Source: JAKFYM01 sp964416595
GTDB taxonomy: Bacteria; Bdellovibrionota; UBA1018; CAIPTA01
DNA: 64,000 bases
Assembly (NCBI GenBank): GCA_964416595.1
Contig: CAYQES010000010.1
Span: forward strand, 1-64,000
Direction of reading: 5' to 3'
The position numbers and the translations under genes were made by a program. Position 1 is the first letter of the stretch. Each line of letters starts with the position of its first letter. The notes under the pieces are model-generated. The model ran no database searches. It worked only from the letters and a program-made list of their open reading frames with translations, and was not told where the DNA came from. Positions 51,308-60,354 of this stretch are shown here, piece after piece.

Positions 51308-52867
51308 ATGAAAAAATATCTCTTAGCACTGGCACTTTTAGTTTCTTCCTTAGGCGCAAAACAAGCTCTTGCGGGAGCCAAAGTAATGAACCCCGGCGAG
51401 GCAAAAGGCCAATTGGTTTTCATTTCCGATGAAGATGTGCGCATGGGTTCAGAAAAGTTCAAAAGCCTTTCACCGCTTTCGATTCCCGCATTTGCTGAAT
51501 TGCCGATGGATATGTCGGTAGTAGCTGGGGCGATCACGCTAAAACAGCAGAACTTAAACTCCCACGTGCAATTAAAATCCCGCGCCCGCAAAACCCCAAA
51601 CCTCGATATCTCTGATCTTGAAGGCGGGATGCAAAACGAGCTTTTGAAAAACTTTAAGGATGGGGATTGGATCCACCTACTATTGGGTACCGATGGTAGC
51701 GTGCAAATCACCGCTTCCAGCGAACAAGAAGCTTTAAAATTCTACCAAGATAGAAAAACCGTGGAAGTTAAAATCCGCGCTGATTTACAAGCCAATAAAA
51801 TCTACGAACACGCAGAATTATCTTCCAAGGATTCTGATAAAGTAGGATCCAAAGCCGCCAACTATGCGGAACTTGCGAAAGCCCTCAACACCCCCGAGCG
51901 CACCGTGGTTCGCCCAGGTTACGCCTTGCCTTTCTATTACTACCAACAGTTCATCGACTCTAATCCAGAGATCAAAGCAGCCATCGAAAAGATGCTCCGG
52001 GATCCGCTCATGACCAAAATTTCCAAAGTGAGCTACCGGGAACAAAAACTCCAAATGATCCAAGCGATGATTTTGAGCGAAGCCAGCGTGATCAGCCAAG
52101 AACTAGTGGATAATATGTTAGCCATTTTGGACACAAAACTCACCAAAGATGGCCACAAGCGGAAAATGAAACTCCGTAGCTCTACCAACGCTGAAGATCT
52201 ACCAAACTTCAATGGTGCTGGTCTCTATACTTCCGAATCCTATAAGCCAGAAAAAGACGGAGTAGAAAAACCCCACGAGAAAAAAGTAAAAAGCTTAAAA
52301 GAAGCTTTGCGCGTGGTATGGGCTTCCGTTTGGAACGTTCGTGCCTACGAAGAGCGTAATTACTTCCGCATTCCCCATGAAGACGTAAAAATGGGCGTGC
52401 AGATCAATCCCTCCTTCAGTAATGAGGGGGTGGATGGAGTAGTAGTTACAAAAAATATTGCTAATGCCAACGGGCTAGAGGGTGCTGCTGTTTATATCGA
52501 GGCCCAGCGCGGAGATAAATATAGCGTGGCCAATCCTGAGAGCGGAACCCGCCCAGAGCGCATACTCGTGATGGTAGATGCTGCAGATAAACTAAACACT
52601 GCCGCTTACCAAATCCATGTATTGCAAAAATCCAACGTGGCTGACGATATGATCACCGTATTGGATCACGACAATCCCAATCCGATTATGAGTGACGAAA
52701 ACATCAAAGATCTTGTGTACCAAAGCCTAAAGGCGGAAGCGCACTTCAAGCCGATCTTCGGCCAGAATAATAATGCTTTTGCTTTGGACATCGAATTCAA
52801 GGTGGACAGCGAAGACACGGGCTCGCCGCAAATATACTTAAAACAAGCTCGCCCCTATATCGACTAA
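51308..52867 (+). CDS. Exported PEP/pyruvate-binding (PPDK N-terminal, ATP-grasp) protein
   Basis: A 519-residue protein with a strong signal peptide (MKKYLLALALLVSSLGAKQA). After 165 residues of its own type it has a PPDK/PEP-synthase N-terminal domain: KVGSKAANYAEL (for VGGKgAnL), RPGYALPF, LRSSTNAEDLPNFNGAGLY (for RSSatAEDlpdasFAG), ALRVVWASVWNVRAYEERNY and a final DIEFKVD...QIYLKQARPY (for DIEwa....lyiLQaRP). No His or PEP-binding domain follows. ATG at 51308 has AAGGTG; the GTG at 51299 is rejected. ATP is not expected outside the cytoplasm, so its activity is puzzling. Confidence 0.82.
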   Translation: MKKYLLALALLVSSLGAKQALAGAKVMNPGEAKGQLVFISDEDVRMGSEKFKSLSPLSIPAFAELPMDMSVVAGAITLKQQNLNSHVQLKSRARKTPNLDISDLEGGMQNELLKNFKDGDWIHLLLGTDGSVQITASSEQEALKFYQDRKTVEVKIRADLQANKIYEHAELSSKDSDKVGSKAANYAELAKALNTPERTVVRPGYALPFYYYQQFIDSNPEIKAAIEKMLRDPLMTKISKVSYREQKLQMIQAMILSEASVISQELVDNMLAILDTKLTKDGHKRKMKLRSSTNAEDLPNFNGAGLYTSESYKPEKDGVEKPHEKKVKSLKEALRVVWASVWNVRAYEERNYFRIPHEDVKMGVQINPSFSNEGVDGVVVTKNIANANGLEGAAVYIEAQRGDKYSVANPESGTRPERILVMVDAADKLNTAAYQIHVLQKSNVADDMITVLDHDNPNPIMSDENIKDLVYQSLKAEAHFKPIFGQNNNAFALDIEFKVDSEDTGSPQIYLKQARPYID

Positions 52868-54789
52868 GGCTCAAAGGAATAAATTCCTTCCACTTGCAGC
52901 CGATTTTTTAGGTGGCCGGCGGAAAAGCCCTGATCGTGCACGATTTCCTGGCTATAAGCCCTGGCCCGCTCCTTCTTACCCAAGTAGTGATTTCCCAGGG
53001 TTAAAACGGGAAGTAAACCAAAACGCCCTGGGCTACCCTTGGGCACTCTTTTAGCTAAAGACTCAAAAAAATCCACAATCGCCTGGCGGGCGGGTTTTCC
53101 TTGGAGCGGAAAAAGGAAAAGCTGAATGCCTTCGAATTCCCGCAGTAAATACCCCTCAGGAAGCATTGCGGCCTTAAGTTTTTGCCCATCCCAAGAATTA
53201 TACAACACAATTGCGAGCCACTCCGGCTCCCAATCAGACTGAAAAAATCGCGGAAGCCACGTGAGCATATCGGAATTTTCAAATTCTTCGGAAGGAAAGT
53301 CCGCTTGCCCGCCCGCTTTCACGTGCTTTAGTTTCATATAAAATTGCTCGCCAATCAGCCAAGGGCAAAACTTATTGCCTGAGGCTAAGCAGAAATTTAA
53401 AATCGCAACTTTTTTCCCGTCAAATTCATTAATGGCTGAAAAGAACGCACGCGTATTGTCCCGCGAGGGCGGATTAGGAATATAGTTTTTGTAAGCATTT
53501 GGGTAAACTAAAGATAAAATAGCGGTCACAGAAAAAAGCGGAACCCACACCGGCCAGCGCCCCAAGCCACTCATTTTCCAACGCTCTTCCACAAATTGAA
53601 TCCCATGGGCCAAAAAGAAAAATGATAGGGGCCAAACGGCCAGGAGATAATAAGCTTGGAGCGGCCACTCAATATAACCTTTGAAATAAGGAATCAAAAA
53701 AGCCAGAAAAAGAAAGGCAGTGAGACCAAACAGCAATAGTCCATAAAAAGAGTGAGATAAGGTAGGTTTTTCTTTTTTCTTAAAAAAACAGGAAAAAAGA
53801 AAACAAAGTAGAAGCGCCAGTAACAATGGCAAAAGTGGCGTGATGTAAACAGAAAGATAATAAGAAAAATTAGCCGAGGTTACTTCCGCCCATAAAAATT
53901 CCAATGTGAACGGTTTTGTGCGCGAGATCCGCGGTGTGGAAATGCGCAAAATGTAAAGCTGAACCGGAGTAAAGGCGAGCACTCCTATGCTTACGGCAAA
54001 CACAATCCGCAACCGATTTTTCCATAGAGAAACAGGCGCCACAGCCAAAGCCACACAAGCGCCACCGATCACCACTACCGGTTGCATGCCAATGGCCAAC
54101 AGCGAACACAAACAAATGGCCGCTAGATACACTCCCTCTCCCCAACTCATGGCTCGTTTTAGAAGTGGCACAAGAAAACTGCAGAAAATAATGATGGTGA
54201 ACATGCCGATGGAAAGGGGGCGTGCTTCATAGCCATATTGGGTAACAATTCCATGCAGTGAATAAAACAACACACCCAAAACCGCTATTACCCAGTGGCC
54301 CGTGATTCTACGCAACTGCACAGCCAAGAGGCCCGCTGCTGCGCTAGAAAAAAGGCAGGCACTGAAACGGCCCGTGAGTTCCGTAAGACCAAACAGCCGA
54401 ACGATACTGTTTATTAAAATAAATTCAAACGGAGGCTGGTGCTGGCTCGCGGCAGCGGCCACAGGCATTTGCCGAATGGCAGTGGATACTTGGTAATCCT
54501 CATCAAGCCAAATGGGAATCTGGTGCACTAGAGAAATGCGAAACACTAACATCAGGAAGAAAAAAAACAGGAACGCTTGGATCTCATTCCACTCCTTGGT
54601 GCTAAGTTTCCAGCGGAAATATTTAGTTTCAGTGAAAAGAAGAGCTAAAAAAAATACGAAAATAATTCCGGAAAAATAAATTTCTATTTCGGGAGAAAAA
54701 AGCTCTTTGCCATTAAAAAAAGAAAAAATCGCCCCGGCTGATCCCCAACCAAACAAAAAGAGGGTCAAAAAACGCTCTAAAGCTGCCAT
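52864..54789 (-). CDS. GT39-like membrane glycosyltransferase
   Basis: A 641-residue inner-membrane protein with about twelve helices. The first loop has IPIWLDEDYQ and then QHQPPFEFILINSIVRLFG, the acidic and HxPP-type pattern of ArnT/PMT-like GT-C enzymes that use lipid-linked sugars. The C-terminal 150 residues are soluble. Acceptor and donor are unknown. It starts 4 bases after the ABC-F gene, so it is the last gene of the long minus-strand unit. Confidence 0.8.
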   Translation of the reverse strand: MAALERFLTLFLFGWGSAGAIFSFFNGKELFSPEIEIYFSGIIFVFFLALLFTETKYFRWKLSTKEWNEIQAFLFFFFLMLVFRISLVHQIPIWLDEDYQVSTAIRQMPVAAAASQHQPPFEFILINSIVRLFGLTELTGRFSACLFSSAAAGLLAVQLRRITGHWVIAVLGVLFYSLHGIVTQYGYEARPLSIGMFTIIIFCSFLVPLLKRAMSWGEGVYLAAICLCSLLAIGMQPVVVIGGACVALAVAPVSLWKNRLRIVFAVSIGVLAFTPVQLYILRISTPRISRTKPFTLEFLWAEVTSANFSYYLSVYITPLLPLLLALLLCFLFSCFFKKKEKPTLSHSFYGLLLFGLTAFLFLAFLIPYFKGYIEWPLQAYYLLAVWPLSFFFLAHGIQFVEERWKMSGLGRWPVWVPLFSVTAILSLVYPNAYKNYIPNPPSRDNTRAFFSAINEFDGKKVAILNFCLASGNKFCPWLIGEQFYMKLKHVKAGGQADFPSEEFENSDMLTWLPRFFQSDWEPEWLAIVLYNSWDGQKLKAAMLPEGYLLREFEGIQLFLFPLQGKPARQAIVDFFESLAKRVPKGSPGRFGLLPVLTLGNHYLGKKERARAYSQEIVHDQGFSAGHLKNRLQVEGIYSFEP

Positions 54790-54793
54790 AGCT

Positions 54794-56614
54794 CTACTTC
54801 CCCTTAAATTTCGCGATGGAATCCAAGTGCTGCTCTTTAGCTTCGGAAAGTTGCAGCCAACGCTCTTCCAATTCCTGCATATGCACACCCAAGGAACTTA
54901 AACGCAGCACCCAATCACTAACGGGAGATTCAGCCTCCACAATTTTCTGGTTCAAAGTTTCACTTTCCTCTTGCACGCGCTGCATCTCTTGTTCACATTC
55001 CAAAAGTTGTTTTTCACAGAGGCGATATTCGCGCTCTAGCTTTTTTTTAGCGTCCTTCCAGTTTTCTGGCTTTTCAAGCACAATCTCTGGGGAGCATTTT
55101 TCTTTTGTTACCACTGGTAACTCTTCCGCAACCAGTTGCTGCACACTCCATACATATTCTTCATAGGTGCCCGGGTAGAGCCGCACTTGCCCGCGAGCCA
55201 CCTCCAGGATTTTTGTGCCCACTCGTTTGATAAAACCCCGGTCGTGGCTCACCACCACAACAGTGCCTTCATAGGCGGCCAGAGCATTCGTGAGGGCCTC
55301 AACGGTTTGAAAATCTAAGTGGTTGGTGGGCTCATCGAGCACCAAACAAGGCGCCTTTTGTAATAGCACCCGGCCGAGAGCCACCCGGGATTTTTCCCCC
55401 CCGGAAAGAACAGAAATGAGCTTTTTTACGTCGTCTCCCGAAAATAAAAGAGAACCGGCCAAATCCAGGATTTCTTGGGGCCTCACATCCCTATGGGCCG
55501 CCCGCTCTAGGGATCTTAGTACAGTATCCGTTGGCTCCAAGGCTTCCACCACATGTTGAGCAAAAAATGCCAACTCCACGCTCAAGCCAAATTCTACTTT
55601 GCCATGCAGCGGAGCCAAGGCGCCCGAGAGGCCTTTTAGCAAAGTAGATTTACCCGCTCCATTCATTCCTACCACGGCCACATGATCGCCCCGCTGCACT
55701 TGCAGATTCACATTACGCAAAATGATATTTTCGCCGTAACCAAACTGGGCTTGGTCCATGGCTAAGGTAAGTTTTCCAGTTTTGGCGGGAGCCGGAATAG
55801 CGATCCGCGTAGTCACAGGCAATGGTTTGATTTCAATTTCTTCCATGCGTGCCAAGCTTTTTAAACGGGATTGGGCCTGGCGAGCTTTAGTGGCCGAAGC
55901 GCCAAAGCGGGCCACAAAATCCAAGATATCTTTTCGCTTAGCAGCTTGGCCGGCAGCTCGGGCTTGCAATTGAGCGCGGAGCAAAGTTTTTTGCTCGAAG
56001 TAATCGTCAATATTTCCGTTGAACTTCGTGACCTCTTGATTCTCCACCTCCAAGATGTGATCAGTGGTGCGCCTCAAGAATTCTCGATCATGGGAGATCA
56101 GCAAAAAGGCCCCCTCAAAACCTTGAAGAAAGCGCTCCAACACTAGAGTGGTTTCCAAGTCCAAATAGTTTGTGGGCTCATCCAAAAGCATAAGATTGGG
56201 CGCTTGCCCAAGTAAACCCAATAACTTAAGGCGCATGCGATAGCCGCCGCTCAAAGAGAGCACGGGTTTTTCCAAAATTTCTTCGTTGAGCTGCAAAATT
56301 CTTCCTTGGGATTTTAATTCCCAGAGTGGAATTTTTGTTACCCTAGCCAAATAACTATTACCGCTTTCTCCCGGCTCCCAAATCTCATGCTGGGAAAGAT
56401 AGCCTAAAGATAATTTCCGAGAGCGCACCACGACGCCTTCATCCAAAGATTCTTCTTCCGTAAGAATGCGAAAGAGCGTGGATTTGCCAGCACCATTGGG
56501 GCCTATTACGCCCACATGTTCCCCCGCATTGAGGGAAAAAGTGGCGTCCGTAAAAAGCGTGCGGGAGCCATAGGATTTTGTGCCGTTTTGGAGTTGTAAG
56601 AGATTTTCGGCCAT
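54794..56614 (-). CDS. ABC-F family ATPase
   Basis: A 606-residue soluble protein with two ABC cassettes and no membrane segment. The first has GPNGAGKST, LSGGYRMRL and LLLDEPTNYLD; the second has GMNGAGKST, LSGGEKSRV and LVLDEPTNHLD. An interdomain linker is visible and a C-terminal coiled coil of about 100 residues resembles Uup/EttA-type factors that act on the ribosome. It starts 5 bases after udk stops. Its link to pyrimidine metabolism is probably only transcriptional. Confidence 0.93.
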   Translation of the reverse strand: MAENLLQLQNGTKSYGSRTLFTDATFSLNAGEHVGVIGPNGAGKSTLFRILTEEESLDEGVVVRSRKLSLGYLSQHEIWEPGESGNSYLARVTKIPLWELKSQGRILQLNEEILEKPVLSLSGGYRMRLKLLGLLGQAPNLMLLDEPTNYLDLETTLVLERFLQGFEGAFLLISHDREFLRRTTDHILEVENQEVTKFNGNIDDYFEQKTLLRAQLQARAAGQAAKRKDILDFVARFGASATKARQAQSRLKSLARMEEIEIKPLPVTTRIAIPAPAKTGKLTLAMDQAQFGYGENIILRNVNLQVQRGDHVAVVGMNGAGKSTLLKGLSGALAPLHGKVEFGLSVELAFFAQHVVEALEPTDTVLRSLERAAHRDVRPQEILDLAGSLLFSGDDVKKLISVLSGGEKSRVALGRVLLQKAPCLVLDEPTNHLDFQTVEALTNALAAYEGTVVVVSHDRGFIKRVGTKILEVARGQVRLYPGTYEEYVWSVQQLVAEELPVVTKEKCSPEIVLEKPENWKDAKKKLEREYRLCEKQLLECEQEMQRVQEESETLNQKIVEAESPVSDWVLRLSSLGVHMQELEERWLQLSEAKEQHLDSIAKFKGK

Positions 56615-56619
56615 GGGTT

Positions 56620-57255
56620 TTAAGATTCCCGTAAACGCGTGCAATATTCCTGTAACACACTTGGGAATTCGCCAGTGTCTTTTATCACCCGGTGGGCAAA
56701 GTGTTTGCTGGGCTCCACGAATTTATCGTGCATAGGTTTTACTTGAGCAAGGAATTGCTGCTTTACTCCCTCTGCTGTTCGGCCCCGATCCTTCACATCC
56801 CGCTCGAGGCGTCGTTGGAAGCGCAAGGCTTCCGGAGTGTCGAAAAATACCAGTTCATCAAAGAGAGCCCGTAAAGGTGCCCAGTGGAAAATCAAAATGC
56901 CATCTACTACAATTACAGGTTTAGGTTCCATCTTTAGCACTTTTGCCAAACGAGAATGGGTCACAAAATCATAAATGGGTATATCTGTAGCTCGGCCATT
57001 TTTCAGCTGAAACAAACGTTCCGTGAGCAAAGGAAAATCGATCGCGTCCGGATGGTCAAAGTTCACGGAGCCCCCGTCAAAATCAAAACGCTTGGATTGA
57101 TCGATATAGAAATTATCCTGGTATAGAATTTCACAACGGGCAACGCCCAACTCCGCATGCAAAGCACGGGCGAAAAAAGTTTTGCCTGAGCCACTGCCGC
57201 CGGCTACGCCGAGGATAAAAGGTTTATTTTGTTTGGTAGAGCCGGTCACCGGCAT
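56620..57255 (-). CDS. udk: Uridine kinase
   Basis: A 211-residue P-loop kinase. Walker A GVAGGSGSGKT is followed by YQDNFYID and the VNFDHPDAIDFPLL segment that binds nucleoside, then VVDGILIFHW and DVKDRGRT in the lid. It phosphorylates uridine (and cytidine) to the monophosphate with ATP or GTP. Its start lies inside the end of upp (32-base overlap). In this operon it supplies UMP from uridine, beside upp which makes it from uracil. Confidence 0.93.
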   Translation of the reverse strand: MPVTGSTKQNKPFILGVAGGSGSGKTFFARALHAELGVARCEILYQDNFYIDQSKRFDFDGGSVNFDHPDAIDFPLLTERLFQLKNGRATDIPIYDFVTHSRLAKVLKMEPKPVIVVDGILIFHWAPLRALFDELVFFDTPEALRFQRRLERDVKDRGRTAEGVKQQFLAQVKPMHDKFVEPSKHFAHRVIKDTGEFPSVLQEYCTRLRES

Positions 57256-57856
57256 CTCCCAAACCGGGGATAAGATAACCGGCTTCGGTCATTTCTTTTT
57301 CCACCTGCAGCGTGAAAATTTCCACATCGGGGTGAAAATGATGAATCCGTTCCACGGCCAATTGGCTCACTAAAATCGTGAGCACCTTAATCTCTTTCAC
57401 TTCGTAGCTCTTTAAACGATCAATTGCGGCGATCATAGTATCAGCAGTGGCTACGAGCGGATCACAAAGGATCGCAAGCTTGCCTTTAATATCCGCGGGC
57501 ATTTTAAAATAATATTCTACCGTATTGTGGATGAAGCGATCCCGATAGATGCCGATGAAACCGGCGGACGCAAATGGAATCATGGAGAGCACTGGATCCA
57601 ACATGCCGTTGCCTGCGCGCATGATGGAAACGATTACGGGGGGATTTTTAATCCTTTCCACAGTGGTAGGCGCAATCGGCGTTTCGATAGCAACGGAGCT
57701 CATCTCTTTCCAATCCCGCATCACTTCGTGGGCCAAAATACGGCTGATTTCTTTGGTGAGCTCGCGAAATTCCGAGGAAGAAGTGTTTTTATCCCGCAAA
57801 TAGCCAAGCTTATGCCGTAGCAGAGGATGATCGAGGACAATGACTTTACCTTTCAT
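57224..57856 (-). CDS. upp: Uracil phosphoribosyltransferase
   Basis: A 210-residue UPRTase with the usual length. Signature elements are VSIMRAGNGMLDPV, the PRPP-binding strand LAILCDPLVATADTM (with the CDPMLATG variant of the family) and the C-terminal uracil-binding YLIPGLGDAGDR. It makes UMP from uracil and PRPP. It lies 9 bases after URC4. In the fungal URC pathway this step is URC6, so it is likely the entry enzyme here. Confidence 0.95.
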   Translation of the reverse strand: MKGKVIVLDHPLLRHKLGYLRDKNTSSSEFRELTKEISRILAHEVMRDWKEMSSVAIETPIAPTTVERIKNPPVIVSIMRAGNGMLDPVLSMIPFASAGFIGIYRDRFIHNTVEYYFKMPADIKGKLAILCDPLVATADTMIAAIDRLKSYEVKEIKVLTILVSQLAVERIHHFHPDVEIFTLQVEKEMTEAGYLIPGLGDAGDRLYQTK

Positions 57857-57865
57857 ACCGCTCCT

Positions 57866-59083
57866 TTAAAAAACTGTTCCATCGCTTTGTATGCGTAAGG
57901 GGGGGGCTCCATCCGCCCGTTTTTTCTGGGCTAAAAAACGCCCAGCCCACCAGGTGCCACCTTCTAGCACTTTAGCGAGAGGCAATTGCGCAGGGCTCAT
58001 ACCTAATTTTTTTTGCACACCCATTCCGATTTGATCTAGTAAATGCACCGTGAGTGCTCGCCACTCGATAATGAGTTCCGATCCAGGCTCCCAACTTTTT
58101 TGCGCATTGGCCGGATCTTGCAAGGAAATAAGACCAGAATCCAGCAGCAAACCACCATTACGATATTCCGCCAAGCCCGTGAGTTCTTCCACTCCTACCA
58201 CCCGGCAACCCGCTTCTTGAATTGGCTCGATCAGAGAATAGGTGAGCCACTGGGAGAGTTTATGGAACGGAACAAAGGATTCAAAGGTGCCTGGGGATCC
58301 AAGCTTAGAATGGACCCACAGATCGCCCATATTTTTCCCCTCAAACACCACTCGACCCGGCCAAATAGAACCTAAGCCATCGAGCACGGCCCGCAAAATT
58401 CCTGGGGCAGGGATTTGCGTGCCATATTTTTCCATGAGGTAATCCAAAATATTGCCCGGGCGCCCGTTTTTAAAAATTGTTTTGTTTTCTAAAGCTCGAG
58501 CCAAATTATTCAACAGCCCCAAACGGCCCTCTAAACCCACAAGAGGATTTTTTTCGCTCACCTGAAAGGCCGAAGAAAGTTTGGATAAAGAAAGGTTTCG
58601 TAAACCTTCTTTATCCGCACGGAGCGAACGGCCATCGCCAGCCAGGGCCCCGGATAAAAAAAGATACAAACTTGCTACACCTAAACCCTCAGATCGCCCG
58701 TAAGAGCTTTGCGTTTCTTTTTCAAAAAATTTCCACTGAGTGCCAGCGCCTGCGTCCAATAGCACTGAAGGAATCACGAGGTCTAATTTTGCCCGGGCAC
58801 TCTCTTTGGCTTCCAAAGATTGTAAGCGAGAATCCAATTCCCGCACCCGATCCACGCCCCCCACCCGAAAATGCCCCCAACGGGAATGAAAGGGGATCTT
58901 TAAATCTGGGTAATTCTGGTGAATTACCTCGATCACATAAGTGATCGTGGGAGCCAATTGCTCCGGATGAAATACAAAAAAACCTTTCTCATCTTCCGTG
59001 AATTGAAAAACTTTCTCGGCCCGTTGCCGGATGGCCGCGGGTGAAAAAAGATAATCAACGGAACTTTCTGGTTTATTCGTCAA
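57866..59083 (-). CDS. URC4/DUF1688-family protein of uracil catabolism
   Basis: A 405-residue protein of the DUF1688 (URC4/Urg3) family: SVDYLFSPAAIRQRAEKVF at the N-terminus, then FHSRWGHFRVGG and DLVIPSVLLDAGAGTQWKF, and a late EFRNGGLLLDSGLI-like AEYRNGGLLLDSG. URC4 is needed for uracil breakdown through the URC pathway in yeasts and is of unresolved chemistry. The gene overlaps the URC1 gene by 11 bases and sits before upp. The context strongly supports the role. Confidence 0.93.
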   Translation of the reverse strand: MTNKPESSVDYLFSPAAIRQRAEKVFQFTEDEKGFFVFHPEQLAPTITYVIEVIHQNYPDLKIPFHSRWGHFRVGGVDRVRELDSRLQSLEAKESARAKLDLVIPSVLLDAGAGTQWKFFEKETQSSYGRSEGLGVASLYLFLSGALAGDGRSLRADKEGLRNLSLSKLSSAFQVSEKNPLVGLEGRLGLLNNLARALENKTIFKNGRPGNILDYLMEKYGTQIPAPGILRAVLDGLGSIWPGRVVFEGKNMGDLWVHSKLGSPGTFESFVPFHKLSQWLTYSLIEPIQEAGCRVVGVEELTGLAEYRNGGLLLDSGLISLQDPANAQKSWEPGSELIIEWRALTVHLLDQIGMGVQKKLGMSPAQLPLAKVLEGGTWWAGRFLAQKKRADGAPPLRIQSDGTVF

Positions 59084-60341
59084 TTTTTCGCCCCTTCACC
59101 TTTTTCAAGTCAGCCTTTGTTTTCTTAGGCTCCTTGTTGAAATAACCCGCAGCTTTTTTTGCCTCCATTTCCACGTGGGCATCCTTCGGAATCAACTCAT
59201 CGGGAATGGAAATCCGATTTTCCACTTGGATCCCGCTATTCACGATCGCATCGTATTTCATATTGCTCATGGAATGGAGATTGTGGATTTTCTTGATGCC
59301 AAAAAAGTGCAAACAATCGGGCATGAATTCTTGGAAGCGGGCGTCTTCCGTGCCAGCCACGCATTCCGTGCGATGGAAATAGGTGGCCGCAGTATCACCA
59401 CCCTCTTGGCGTTTGCGAGCATTGTACACCAGGAATTTTGTTACCTCCCCTAGAGCACGGCCTTCTTTTCGGTAATAAGCAATGATTCCTACACCACCCC
59501 GTTGGGCCGTACGGGCCGCATCTTCAATGCCGTACACAAGGTAAGGCCGGCAAGTGCAAATATCGGATCCAAACACATCAGAACCATTGCATTCATCATG
59601 CACCCTGCAGGTGAGCTCTACTTTTGGATTAGCTAGAGCTTGAGGATCTCCGAAAATATAAACCGTGGTACTACCGATAGGTGGAAGCCAAACTTTTAAA
59701 TCGGGGCGCGTGATGAATTCGGGATACATACCCCCCGTTTCTTGAAAGATAATCCGGCGCAACTCCCCCTCTTCCACTTGCAGGCGCTCGGCAATGCCGG
59801 GCAAATACCAAACGGGCTCGATCGCCACTTTGGTTACACGAATGTCTTTATTTTCCCGGATAATTTTTTTGTCTATTTTTAAACGGCCCGCATCGATGGC
59901 TTGGGAAATTTCTGGGATCTGCAAATGGGCCTGGGTAACAGCCACCGTGGGGCGGATATCGTAACCTTTTTCAAAGAGGGGTTTAAAATGAATCTGAGGA
60001 TCTAAACCCCAAGGATCCATGGAAACTATTTTTGTTTTATCAAACCATTGATCGTGGGGACCAATCTTCGTAGGGCTCTGGGTGTTATGCAAATCTGGCT
60101 TATGCAGTGAGGGAAATTTTCCGCTCGCAATCGAGAGCGCCCGATACACCGTATAACTTCCGCTATGGGCGCCGATCGCATTACGAGCCTTGGAGTTTGT
60201 GAGCGAAGCCACCACTGGCCCCCGCTTCAACGGATCCCGGGCTCCCCATTGGATAGGGAGAGTCTCCTTATATTTTAAATTGGAGTGAGTGGCTAAGATC
60301 ACATGATTGGATCGTTTCATTTCCTGCTTTTCCTGAGGCAT
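59073..60341 (-). CDS. URC1-type GTP cyclohydrolase II homologue
   Basis: A 422-residue homologue of GTP cyclohydrolase II with an extra 200-residue N-terminal region, the URC1 layout. The zinc-binding cysteines are kept in ECNGSDVFGSDICTC and the catalytic EGRALGEV segment is present. URC1 acts in uracil catabolism, opening a pyrimidine ring, not in riboflavin synthesis, and no other rib gene is nearby. The start at 60341 is provisional. ATG at 60320 has a better AGGAAAAGC site. Confidence 0.93.
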   Translation of the reverse strand: MPQEKQEMKRSNHVILATHSNLKYKETLPIQWGARDPLKRGPVVASLTNSKARNAIGAHSGSYTVYRALSIASGKFPSLHKPDLHNTQSPTKIGPHDQWFDKTKIVSMDPWGLDPQIHFKPLFEKGYDIRPTVAVTQAHLQIPEISQAIDAGRLKIDKKIIRENKDIRVTKVAIEPVWYLPGIAERLQVEEGELRRIIFQETGGMYPEFITRPDLKVWLPPIGSTTVYIFGDPQALANPKVELTCRVHDECNGSDVFGSDICTCRPYLVYGIEDAARTAQRGGVGIIAYYRKEGRALGEVTKFLVYNARKRQEGGDTAATYFHRTECVAGTEDARFQEFMPDCLHFFGIKKIHNLHSMSNMKYDAIVNSGIQVENRISIPDELIPKDAHVEMEAKKAAGYFNKEPKKTKADLKKVKGRKIDE

Positions 60342-60354
60342 AGAACTCTAAACT

